DNA of 64,000 nucleotides, taken from positions 3,038,064 to 3,102,063 of the forward strand of contig OW051468.1 in the NCBI GenBank assembly GCA_932521025.1. Reading direction: 5' to 3'. This stretch comes from Oscheius onirici (lineage: Eukaryota; Nematoda; Chromadorea; Rhabditida; Rhabditidae). Shown here in pieces: positions 33,141 to 42,761 of this stretch. A program made the translations under genes and the position numbers. The notes beneath the pieces were generated by a model that worked only from the letters and a program-made list of their open reading frames with translations, searched no databases and was not told where the DNA came from. Positions within the stretch are counted from its first letter, which is position 1, and the number at the start of each line of letters is the position of its first letter.

Positions 33141-33515
33141 TCTGAAATCGATGGTTCAAAAATAGTCTTTTGTGCTCTGCCTGAAAGGAGTGAAAGAGCG
33201 GAAGCAGAGAATGGTCCATAAAAGGGGAAACTGAGAGCGGCAGCTCTTTCAGAACGGAGTGGGGGGTCTCTTACAGAGGTGTTAGTGCAAACAGCAATTT
33301 TGGAGGGAATGAGTCGACAGGGCATGTGCTTTCAAATAGAGTCAGTGCCTACAGGACCCCCGGTGATTGTCAAGGGTGGTGTGAGAAACAGGTGAAGGCA
33401 GAAATTGGCTGAAAACAAAGAATTTGGGGACAGGTGACATGGAGAAGAGTGAGAGGAGGTAGAACAGAGATTGAGAAAGAGTATGTCATAGAAACAACAG
33501 CGGCGGTAACTTGCC

Positions 33516-34264
33516 ATGGAAAGAAAGCCACGAGATGAAAAACTATCCCTTCACACCCGGGCCTTTTTCAACGAACGCCGTCTGTTACTGTCTAAGACTG
33601 ATGCGACTTCCCGAATCCAGCTGGTCCAATTGAACAAGACACTGCGTAGTTCCATAAACACCGACATCGAAAAGAAGTACATGCTCCGCTACCGTCAGAC
33701 CCTCGCATCGAAGAAGTTATTTGAAGATATCTCCACTCCGGTGATGTGGCAACTGAAGAAGGTGATCGGTACTATTACGAACACCCGTCAGGAGATGCAG
33801 GACCGAGTGAAAGAGTTTTTCGACGACCTCTATGCAACAACGGTACAAGTACAACAACATCAATTGCCTGTCATTACGTATGCGCCCCCAATTCTCAAGG
33901 AAGAGGTCTCAAAGCAGCTGAGAAAGATGAAAATGAGGACGGCCCCGGGACAAGACAGAATTACCACAATGATGCTTCGAAATACCGAATCTGAGATGAT
34001 ACCTGTCCTCACTAATCTGTTCAACGGAATGCTTGCTGACCAAGAAGTTCTCGCTGGATTTCCAGACTCGATAACTACGCTGATTCCAAAGAAAGGGGAC
34101 CATCTGGATCTGAACAACTATCGGCCCATTTCTGTCTTGCCGGCACCGTACAAATAGTTCACGCGGATAATATTGGCTAGAATTCATGGGCAACTGGAGT
34201 TTAACCAACCTACGGAGCAAGCTGGTTTCCGCCGTTCTTTTTCAACCATTGAACATTTTAGATA
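33516..34264 (+). mobile_element. Non-LTR retrotransposon remnant, first RT fragment
   Basis: The 213-residue frame holds the RT N-terminal pattern: KMKMRTAPGQDRITTMML, TTLIPKKGD and LNNYRPISVLP. After a stop at about 34157 the homology resumes in another frame (NQPTEQAGFRRSFSTIEHF). No catalytic palm remains. Dead LINE copy. Confidence 0.8.
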
Positions 34265-34352
34265 AACAGTGGAAAAGAATAATAATAGCTTGCTTACACT
34301 TTATTTATCATTTGCCCTTCTTTACGGAGCGATTTTAAGTGAAAAACCTATT

Positions 34353-34429
34353 GTATACTTTATCCCCCCCCCCCCGTGGTCGCTTTATCCCCCCGCGCTG
34401 AATGGCCACAGAGGGGGGATAAAGTATAC
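34353..34429. repeat. Hairpin with C/G tracts between LINE fragments
   Basis: GTATACTTTATCCCCCC at 34353 faces GGGGGGATAAAGTATAC ending at 34429, a perfect 17-bp inverted repeat around a 43-bp loop. The left arm runs on into a longer C tract. It lies between two overlapping LINE fragments and may be a small MITE or a repair junction. Confidence 0.75.
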
Positions 34430-34444
34430 CACCCCTTCTATGCA

Positions 34445-35436
34445 AGGAGTTGATCTCGCAGCCGCTGTCCATCATCGCCAATCAAATCTTGGAAAACGAG
34501 ACTATGCCACGCGAATTGACTGACTCGACCGTGTTCCTTCTGTTAAAAAAAGGTGACCCTCTGGACATAAGGAAATATCGGCCCATTTCTCTGCTGTCTT
34601 CAAAATCTTCAGCTCCGTCCTACTTTCAAGAATGGAGAGAATCCTGGACGAGAATCAGCCAACAGAACAGGCCGGCTTCAGACGATATTTCTCTACCACG
34701 GACCATATCCAAGTCATGAATGATATCATCGAACGGGCTGTCGAATACAACTTCCCTCTGTACATAGGCTTCGTAGACTACTCCAAAGCATTCGACAGTG
34801 CGGAACATGGAGCTCTGTGGTCTGCACTGAACAGGGAAGGGACCACGCCCAAGACGATAAGAGCCATTCAACTCATCTACAACACAGCCAAGGTCAGCGT
34901 TCGAATCCGTGGAAAGCTGGTTGAGATCGACTTACAAAGAGGAGTCCTACAAGGAGATATTGACTCTCTTCACTTAAGTGGTTGAAGACGTCTTCCGCAA
35001 TCTTGATTGGGACCGATACGGTGTGAACATAAATGAGAGGATGCCGAACAACATCAGGTATGCAGATGAAACCGATCTCTTCGCCCATTCCGCTGTCGAT
35101 CTCTTTTCGATACTGTCGGATTTGGTTCAACATAGTTCTACAGCTCTCTGAATTACCAGAAAACAAGGGTGATGAGAAACTGTGCCCACTGTCAATGATC
35201 AGATCTTCCTTTATTGTGATAGCTACGTTTACCTTGGAACCAGAGTCAGCTTCGATAGGAACAACTCATTCGAAGTCAACAGACGGATCAGTCTGCTTTC
35301 AACAACTCCTTTGCTATCTTCACCAATCAAAGAATCCATCTCAGTAACAAACGGAAGCTGTGCAGGGTCAATGAAAGCCATGTATACGCATCAGAGACTT
35401 GAACTACTCGTCAGCGAGATCTACCAAAGCTGCTAG
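34445..35436 (+). mobile_element. Non-LTR retrotransposon remnant, second RT fragment
   Basis: It contains KKGDPLDIRKYRPISLLS, QPTEQAGFRR, the motif A region VDYSKAFDS and QRGVLQGD, then a frame change and a motif C variant RYADE where RT needs YxDD. Several stops and frameshifts interrupt it. Its 5' part overlaps in homology with the first fragment, so these are two related copies rather than one. Confidence 0.85.
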
Positions 35437-36034
35437 AAACGCAGCACAGGATGAGGATACGTTCGTTCAGACTGAGTGATGGACGAATGTATGTACGAGA
35501 AAGATCGAAGTCCGTGTTGATGTTTTGAAAGAGTTTTCTTCCTTCCTTTTTGACCTGTTTAGCACATGTTTGAACACGAGCTAGGATGTCACGCTGAATG
35601 GCACTGCAGGAAAGGATGACTTTCAGCAGCCTTGATCCACCTTTGGCACTGACCTTTTCCATTCTGTAGAAGGAGCTAACGTTGAAGGGAAGATTTAGAC
35701 CCGAGAAGATCCATCCCAAGCGATTTCTATCGTCCACCAGCTGTCGCTGACCAGAATTGTTGACGTTCTCGGGAAGACCGCTGATGACCAGTGAGCGACG
35801 TCTCTCGACTACCTCAAACGATTCAGCCGGCAGGTCTTCTTCAGGAGCAGATGTCGTGGTAGTACTGCCTTTCGAGTCATCAGGCAGTAGGATCATCAGT
35901 GCGGAACAGATAGCAGTGAAGGCGCTGGCCATGTCTCCATTGAAATCGTTGCAAAACTTCTTGAGGTCGTCCTTGGTACGAATTGCCGGTTTTCCGTCAG
36001 TAGAACGGGTAGAGCAATTGTTTTGTACAACCAT
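35411..36034 (-). mobile_element. LINE ORF1-like gene fragment, antisense to the RT
   Basis: A 207-residue open frame on the minus strand has RRRSLVISGLPENVNNSGQR, an FYRMEKV segment, LLKVILSC and IRPSLSLNERI, the layout of ORF1 proteins of non-LTR elements (short helical N-terminus, then an RRM-like domain). Similarity ends shortly before the stop. The frame is intact but lies tail-to-tail with RT from an opposite-strand copy. Confidence 0.65.
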
Positions 36035-36554
36035 TATTGTTTGAAGTTTGGAAGTAATTGAATTTGTTTATTGTTTATTGAATTTGCTAAATTGTTAGCA
36101 TTTTTAGATCCTTGCAAATCAAGAGACAAGCTATTACCAAATGAGAGACCTAATAGAACGTTGATATCAACGACCGACGTGGCTTGAGAAACCAGAAGTT
36201 TGTAATACGCAATCCTATAAGAGCAAAGTCACTTAAAAGGGAAGGAGCCAAGAAAAAGCAAGCTATCAACAACGAAAGAAACTCATTCGAAGAGACGACT
36301 ACACTTAAAAAGAATGGCAATACTGTGGCATGATCAAAGTAAGAGAGGCACTCATACCATGTGCTGGAAGGATAAGAGACTAATACACTGAGATAAGACA
36401 ATAGGGGGAGGCTCGCTTTAAGTGAATTTAGCGGATTTTACCTGTTTTATCTGAATTTATTGCCAAAAGAACTAAAATTGCTTGTTTTCATGCTATTTTT
36501 GCTAATTTTTTAGCATTTCCTTTCAAATCAAATTTCCAGTTGTTTTTATATTTA
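36035..36554. other. No supported gene
   Basis: AT-rich DNA between the ORF1-like fragment and the TIR element. Nothing recognisable. Confidence 0.5.
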
Positions 36555-37276
36555 CAGGGTGCGTCACAATTACGGGCCCACAATATACTACTCCTATTTC
36601 TGTATAAGATTTCTAACCTATGACATTCAGCATAACAAAATGAATATTAAAAGGGAACGAATCGAATGACATACCTCCCAATACCGTGCAACCTATGCCC
36701 AGCCAGAACGATACATTTTTAACGCGCGGTACAGGCGCCTCTGGCACGGTACTCAGAAAAACTGTAGACCGCTGGAAATTGAAGGTGCAGAAAAACTTTC
36801 CGGTACATCGCTATCTGAGAGAATATGAAAAATATTGGATAAAAACATTATTTCTATGGGTTTCAAGGCATCATAGCCAAGAAAAAGCCGTTTTCATTGT
36901 CCGCTGAGCTGCCCATTCTGGCGAAAGCCACCCTAATTGTCCAAATAATGAGGACGCTGGGACATAAACGTGTGTTTTTTAATTATCACAATCGTTTTAA
37001 ACATATTTGTCAATAATTTTAACATCAAAACTCTTTCCATTATCTATGTTTTCTATATGTTTTGTCCACCGTGCCGGAAAAATGATATCCACAGTTGTAT
37101 CGCGCGCTTCAAGTGTCTCATACAGTCCGAAGACTGACTGCGGAGCTATTCTATGCATGCGGCTGGATTGTTGAGTTCATAACCTTCATTTTGATATACT
37201 GGATGGCATAGGTTAACTGCTTCGTAACAAAGCTAGACCTAAAAGATCGATAGGCCCGTAATTGTGACGCACCCTG
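36555..37276. mobile_element. Tc1/mariner-type TIR element, 722 bp
   Basis: The left end CAGGGTGCGTCACAATTACG and the right end CGTAATTGTGACGCACCCTG are exact complements over at least 20 bp and are flanked by TA (36553-36554 and 37277-37278). No intact transposase is present; the longest frame (about 73 residues at 36686) is unrecognised. The GGGTGCGTCA end is shared with the element at 16162-16755. Confidence 0.88.
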
Positions 37277-37382
37277 TATATAGTCACCAAACTGGGACGA
37301 GCTACCGACCAAAGGGAGCGCCTGCTCTGACCAAACTGAGCGCATACTCTCACCAAACTCTGACCAAACTGAGCGCATACTC

Positions 37383-37519
37383 TTTTAGTGATTTGTACTG
37401 CAAATTAACTAGGGCCGGTAATACTTATTTTTTTGTGATACACAAAACTAGGAAGTGCTGCTGCTAATGATAGCCGTAAACAGTGAAATTGACGGCGACA
37501 GCCGTCGTAGACGGCTGGT
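37383..37519. repeat. 137-bp repeat ending in a perfect hairpin, copy A
   Basis: Nearly identical to 58815-58951, with about two differences over 137 bp. It starts near TTTTAGTGATTTGTACTG and ends in CAGCCGTCGTAGACGGCTG, a perfect 8-bp stem with GTA loop. Sequence before and after the two copies is unrelated, so the unit is mobile. Directly before this copy are two repeats of TCTGACCAAACTGAGCGCAT. Confidence 0.85.
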
Positions 37520-38458
37520 TTCCTGTATAAACCGTAGAAAACGCGTGCTCAAACTTCTCATAGTCGTATTTCTGTTCCCGAAGTCAAAGGGTTATCTTCG
37601 CTGAACTACTTAAACAGGCTATTTTCGCTCTTTTGGTAACCGCGAATTGTCTCGAAAATCGGGTCTTATCTCTTTCCTCATTATTCTTTTTCTTTTTCCT
37701 CTTACTTTTAAAGAGAAGAATTCGAAGGCGAACATTGACCAAGGGACTCTGACGAAACTGACATTCAAAGGAACAGGTCTCATAATTTCGACTCGTCTTG
37801 ACAAGTTATAGTCTGTTTAAAATGTAGAGCATTTTTTGAAGCGTAAGTGCTTTTTATTGTTCAGACTTGACAAGTTCCGACCAGTCGACAACGCGGGCTT
37901 TTCAAAAGTCTATCATGAAGAGTACATTTTTGACGTTCGATGACATGATTCTTGGCTTGTTCTTGACTGAGAACTGAGCTTCCAATAGATCCAGTGAAGT
38001 TTCACTGACTGGATTTTTGCCTTGAACAGCTGACCCATAGGAAACGTATACCAACTTGGAATCTTGCAGTTCTCATATACTCCAGAGATTTTTAACTTCG
38101 AAAGGAAGAACCCCCCCCCCCGAAAAGATCATACCGTCTGTTATTTGTCAGCCACTGTCTCTCAAAAACTTTTGCACGCTGTTTAACACTGCGCGCGGTT
38201 ATTATCGTTTGAATTAATTCCTCAGCCAGCTACGGCTATTGACGCAACCGTGATTTCACCCCATGTTTCACCTCATTCCTGATCTTTTTGCCGATATTTT
38301 CTTCAAAATAGGGTGTTTGGATGACAAAGGCTATTGGCTATTTGTTTTCCTTACAAAAAGTCGGCGTTTGCTTCATTCTTTTTTGTAATTTTCCACCTTA
38401 TTCCCATTTCTTCACTTACTATTTGTTCTGCTTCCAGGTCTCACCTCATAGGAGTTGT
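37520..38458. other. Non-coding stretch upstream of eIF1
   Basis: No supported gene. It includes a C11 run at about 38110. An acceptor-like CTTCCAG about 20 bp before the eIF1 ATG marks its end. Confidence 0.5.
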
Positions 38459-41400
38459 ATGGCTAATATCACCAATTTAAATAAGCCGAAAGGTACTTTT
38501 TTAACTTCTTCTACATAGAAAGCACATTTTAGACGCATTCGAGCAGCTCGAAGACGAAGAGGGAACCCGCCAGGGATTCTGCCACATTCGTATTCAGCAG
38601 CGTACGGGAAGGAAGACTATTACCACCGTACAGGGTGTCGCCCCCGAATACGACTTGAAGAAAATCGTCAGATATCTCAAAAAGGTTGGTTCGTAGCTTG
38701 TTTTCTTACTAAACACAATAGAGCAGCCTTCTTCGAGCTATTTATGCCAGCAACAGTGTCCCAAAAGCGAAATCCAATAGAAAATTAATTGATTAGGTTA
38801 CAACAATTAATAAAGTTGGGAATAACTTTTTGAACAGCCTACTAACTAGAAAATATGTCACTTCGACTGTTGCAACTCCAGCTAAACGTTAGTTTCACTC
38901 CTTCTCTCCCGCTATAGACTTTTTAGATTGTTTTGACCTCGCAAACCGAATTCTGTAGCTCTTTGAATTAAAATTCTTGAAAATATCTTCCGTTTGCCTC
39001 CAATATGCTTGAGTTATTGTTTATCTTAGGTTGCCCGCTTTTCTGACTGAATCTCTCGCATAGGAGGCAAACTCCCGGATAGATCCGCCTGTTATGCCTC
39101 CTATTGCAGTGAGATGAAGCTGCTCCGTCTTCTCGTCACTCTCGTGGCTTTCCGTCTCCTTAGCGTCTTTCTCGTTCGATCCTGGTTCGTCCCGGACGAA
39201 GTCTACCAGTCGTCCGAGGTCGCTCACGCCATGGTCTTCGGCAGCGGTCATCTCACCTGGGAGTGGTCTTCTGCTCTTCGCTCGGCCCTTCATCCAAGTC
39301 TCGTAGCCGGCCTTTACTCCATGCTCTCGTTCTTCGGTTTGGACACTCAGCTGAACGTTGCCCTGGCGCCGCGAATCCTACACGCCGTGATTTTCGCTTT
39401 CGGAGATCTGTCCTACTTCAAGCTTGCCGATCGCCTTCTGCCCACTCTGGACGGAGCATTTTACGCGAAAACGACATATCTGAGCTGCTGGTTCATTTTC
39501 TACTGTGCTGGAAGAACGCTGTCCAATTCGCTGGAAACTGCACTCACCTGTATAGCGCTGCTCTGGTATCCGTGGGAAGGATCCCGCTTACGTGGACAAG
39601 TATGGCCCTACATGGCTATCGGCTTCCTAACAATCGTCATTCGTCCAACTGCTGCCTTGATTTGGCTGGTATTTGGGATCGATCATCTTTTGACAAGCCG
39701 GGAGCCAATACGACTTGTCTTCAGAACCGTCTTGCCGACCTGTCTTCTCGTCATGAGCATTTCAATTGGGCTCGATTCGCTCTTTTATGGCAAGCTGACC
39801 TCTACCGCTTGGAATTTCCTCATGTTTAACGTGTTGACCGGCGGCAGTGCTCATTTCGGCGTCCATCCGTGGTACTGGTTCTTGATCGAGGGACTCCCGT
39901 CTGTTCTTACAGTCCAGCTTGTTCCGATCGTGCTGGGACTGTTCACCCCGTTGAGACCGACTCTTCTCCCTCTCGTGACGTCTGTCTTTTACGTCATCTT
40001 CCACTCTTTTTTGCCGCATAAGGAACAACGTTTCCTCCTACCCATCATCCCACTTTTGTGCCTCTACGGTGGTGCCTTTTTCGCTGATCGACGGCTGCCA
40101 AAGGTCAAGAAGATGCTCTACTGGACAATGATAACTGTAAACATTGTTGTGGCTCTCTACACCGGCCTTCTTCATCAAGTCGGTCCCTACAGTGCTGCAG
40201 ACTCAGTTCTGTTGCGTCAGCAAGAGAAGCCAGCAGTCTTGGCCCTGATGCCATGCTATTCTCTTCCCGGATGGAGCTATTTTCACGACAGAATTGGAGA
40301 ACTGCGCCAACTCGACTGCAGTCCGGATTTGGAAGGAAAAGGAGGGCTGGATGAGGCAGACACCTTCTTTGAGAATCCGCTGAAATGGCTGGAGACGAAC
40401 TCCATAGCCCACTACGACCAGGTCATTCTGTACGAAAAAACGTATCTTCAGCTGGTCGACTACTTCACTTCCAGCCGTTTCTCCGTCTGTGATCGTCTCT
40501 TCCACGCTCATTTCTTGACCTCTGAGCGGCAAGATCATCAAATTATTGTCGTTTGCAAATAACTTTTTTATTTCGTTGTTATCGTATGAAACAGTTGCAA
40601 TTTCCCTGTTCTTTTTCAGTCTAGCCGCGTACTTTTAATTAAAAGCTCGCGATATGATCTCGAAGACTTCTTGTCCTAGCGAACCGTGCCGCCACATGTT
40701 TTTCTAGTTTCTCTCTTGGGCGTAGTCGTCACTTAGCTAGCTACAGGAACGCGATGTGAGAGTGGAATTTTTTAAACTTGTACTAATGCTTGTTTTCAGG
40801 AGTACAGTTGTAACGGAACTATCGTCGAGCATCCCGAGTATGGAGAGGTCATGCAGTTCACCGGAGACCAGCGTCAACAGATCAAGGATTTCCTCGTAAA
40901 GGTTTGTTTTCTTTCTTGTTATCCACTTAAAAATGCTTTCGCGTCTGTGTGTGTTTGTCTGAAGCTCTAATTGAGGATAAGGATGGGAGCTTTGTGCGCA
41001 AATTAATTTTAAAAAGTCACTACAGGAAAAGCAAGTGCGCGAAGGGTGCTTATGATAGTTTCATTGGAGGGACAGGGGGTGACTGGAACGAAGTGACAAG
41101 GGAACTGAAGGTCCGAGAAAGAAGTGGTAGAAGACAAGGAATCTTTAGTCCTGGAAGGGCGTTGCCAACCTTGTCTATTTTAAATTGCTCCCAAGTCTCT
41201 GTGTGTGTATTTGCCTGAAGCTTTAATTAAGGACCATCCGGCTTCGCTGCCCGTCGGCGGGTTTTCTACTTGTGTTTTCTTTTTAACTTCTGCTTCCCCA
41301 GTCAACCGAACTCTTTTGATCCCTTCCCCAGTCAACCGATCTTTTCTGACCCCTTCCCCGGTCAATCGATTTCTTCTGACGCCTTCCCCAGTCAACCGAT

Positions 41401-42425
41401 CTCTTCTGATCCCTTCTGCTCCCTTCCCCAGTCAACCGATCTCTCCTGATCCCTTACCCAGTCATCCGATCTCTTCTGATCCCTTCCCCAGTTGACCGAT
41501 CCCTTCTGATCTCTCCCCTAGTCAACCGATCTATTCTGATCCTGTCACGTCTTCTTCCTTCTCTAATCAATCGGATCCTTTTGCATTCTTGCCGAGGGTT
41601 CTCATCCCCTCCTACAGAACCGATACGAATTTTCCTATTTTCCGGCTATCCGATCTCTATCTCTCTGAATTTATACAGATCAACCGGTCCCTCCAATCCC
41701 CTAGCGGTTACCCTGACTCTCTTTTTTACTCGGAATAATTTTGCAAAAATGTTTGGCGAGGAGAGGAATCGAACCCGGGTCGTCTGGGTAACAGCAGCGA
41801 CTCTTAACAATACACCAAAATTTCGTGGCCATGGACAAACAAACAAATAGACAGAGTCAGCCACAGACACCATTGCACTTTAATATTAAAGATAAGGAGG
41901 GGAGTTTTGTGCGCAGCTTAGTTTTTAACAAGTCGCGACAGGAAAAGCAAGTGCGCGGAGGGCTCTTATGACTTTGATAGTTTCTTTGGAGGGGTAGGGG
42001 GTAATTGGAACGGAGTGACAAGGAAAGAATGGAGGGGGGGGGGGACTGGAACTGAGGGTCCGAGAAGGAAGTGGTAGGAGAAGACAAGGAATCTTTAGCC
42101 CTGGAAGGGCGTTGCAAATCTCGTCCAAATTCGAGAGAAACGCCTAGAAGCTTTGGAATGACTTGTTTCTAACATCACGAACGATGTTTTGACGCTGAGC
42201 AAAGCTATCGGTTGCTCTAGACTGCGTGTTTTTTTAAATAGACACAAGAATATCTCTGACTCAAAAACTATCGTTTTGTGGCGTTTTTATTCGAAATAAC
42301 TCGTTCTGTTCTGTTTAGGAAGCAAAATTTTTTGTCTAATACAGTCGCGAAGCTAGTTGTAAGTTATAAACAATTTTCAGGTCGGAATCGTGAAAGAGGA
42401 CAACTGCAAAGTGCACGGATTCTAA
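38459..42425 (+). CDS. EIF1: Translation initiation factor eIF1 (SUI1)
   Basis: Exons 38459-38492, 38533-38684, 40800-40901 and 42381-42425 encode 110 residues, the normal length. eIF1 binds the 40S subunit near the P site and enforces AUG selection. The family core is clear: HIRIQQRTGRKTITTVQG, the NGTIVEHPEYGEV segment, GDQRQQIKDFLV and the C-terminal KVHGF. N-terminal residues (MANITNLNKPKD) are divergent. Introns 2 (2.1 kb) and 3 (1.5 kb) are far larger than is usual here: intron 2 holds an intronless PIG-B gene on the same strand and intron 3 a block of repeats. All four exons join in frame with good splice sites, so the gene appears functional. Confidence 0.95.
39114..40562 (+). CDS. 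PIGB: GPI mannosyltransferase 3 (PIG-B), intronless, inside eIF1 intron 2
   Basis: A single 482-residue open frame (human 554). PIG-B adds the third mannose to the GPI-anchor core from dolichol-phosphate-mannose in the ER membrane (GT22 family). Family marks are the luminal FVPDEVYQS motif after the first membrane helix, HLTWEW, RTLSNSLETAL, VIRPTA, the YGKLTSTAWNFLMFN region, HPWYWFLIEGLP and HKEQRFLLPIIP. About eight to ten hydrophobic helices are visible. No intron interrupts it, unlike all conserved neighbours, suggesting a retrogene. The ATG follows an acceptor-like CTATTGCAG by four bases. The C-terminal quarter is polar and less conserved. It is transcribed in the same direction as its host. 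Confidence 0.93.
   Translation: MKLLRLLVTLVAFRLLSVFLVRSWFVPDEVYQSSEVAHAMVFGSGHLTWEWSSALRSALHPSLVAGLYSMLSFFGLDTQLNVALAPRILHAVIFAFGDLSYFKLADRLLPTLDGAFYAKTTYLSCWFIFYCAGRTLSNSLETALTCIALLWYPWEGSRLRGQVWPYMAIGFLTIVIRPTAALIWLVFGIDHLLTSREPIRLVFRTVLPTCLLVMSISIGLDSLFYGKLTSTAWNFLMFNVLTGGSAHFGVHPWYWFLIEGLPSVLTVQLVPIVLGLFTPLRPTLLPLVTSVFYVIFHSFLPHKEQRFLLPIIPLLCLYGGAFFADRRLPKVKKMLYWTMITVNIVVALYTGLLHQVGPYSAADSVLLRQQEKPAVLALMPCYSLPGWSYFHDRIGELRQLDCSPDLEGKGGLDEADTFFENPLKWLETNSIAHYDQVILYEKTYLQLVDYFTSSRFSVCDRLFHAHFLTSERQDHQIIVVCK
40975..41178. repeat. Direct repeat A in eIF1 intron 3
   Basis: From GGATAAGGATGGGAGCTTTG to CTGGAAGGGCGTTGCCAA. It is about 80 percent alike to 41887-42123. A 35-bp segment beginning TCTGTGTGTGT occurs on both sides of it (about 40944 and 41198), like a long flanking duplication. 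Confidence 0.7.
41286..41575. repeat. Minisatellite, about 30-bp unit
   Basis: About nine imperfect copies of a unit like CCCCAGTCAACCGATCTCTT followed by CTGATCCCTT. Open frames here are only periodic low-complexity artefacts. Confidence 0.85.
41755..41830 (-). repeat. tRNA-derived SINE-like fragment
   Basis: On the minus strand a weak A box (TGGTGTATTGTTAAG) is followed 30 bp later by a perfect B box GGTTCGATTCC inside CCCGGGTTCGATTCCTCTCC. The 5' acceptor arm is not complementary to the 3' end, so it is a SINE head or tRNA pseudogene, not a tRNA gene. Confidence 0.6.
41887..42123. repeat. Direct repeat B in eIF1 intron 3
   Basis: Second copy of the unit at 40975-41178, with small insertions including a G10 run at about 42036-42046. 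It is preceded by half of the hairpin family found at 32531 (ACAGACACCATTGCACTTT). Confidence 0.7.
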
Positions 42426-42761
42426 TTCTTTCTCTCGCCAATATACGACCATTTGCTTCCCTTGTTTACTCATTTACCCGCCCGCTTTCTAAGGGCTTTT
42501 GTTGTTACTTTCTCCCTCTTCACCGATAGTTGAAGATAAACCTTGATCGTAACCAGTTGTTAATGTTATGCTTTCCTCTTGCAGCAATATGTTTTCCACT
42601 TCCACGCCCTTCCTCTCGTAAAACACGTGAGATTCTGAGCCTTGTGAAGTACTGCCGCCTTCCGGTCTTCACCCTAATCTCCACTTCTCACACCCGAACC
42701 GAGGGGCGGGTCCTCACTCCTTTCTCGTCTCGCTATTCGTAGCCAACGACCCGAGGACTGA

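Noticed and set aside
36686-36907. Transposase gene in the 36555-37276 element
   Set aside because: The 73-residue frame shows no DDE motif or helix-turn-helix I can recognise.
41205-41495. 96-residue open frame rich in Ser/Pro/Asn
   Set aside because: It is the 30-bp minisatellite read in frame.
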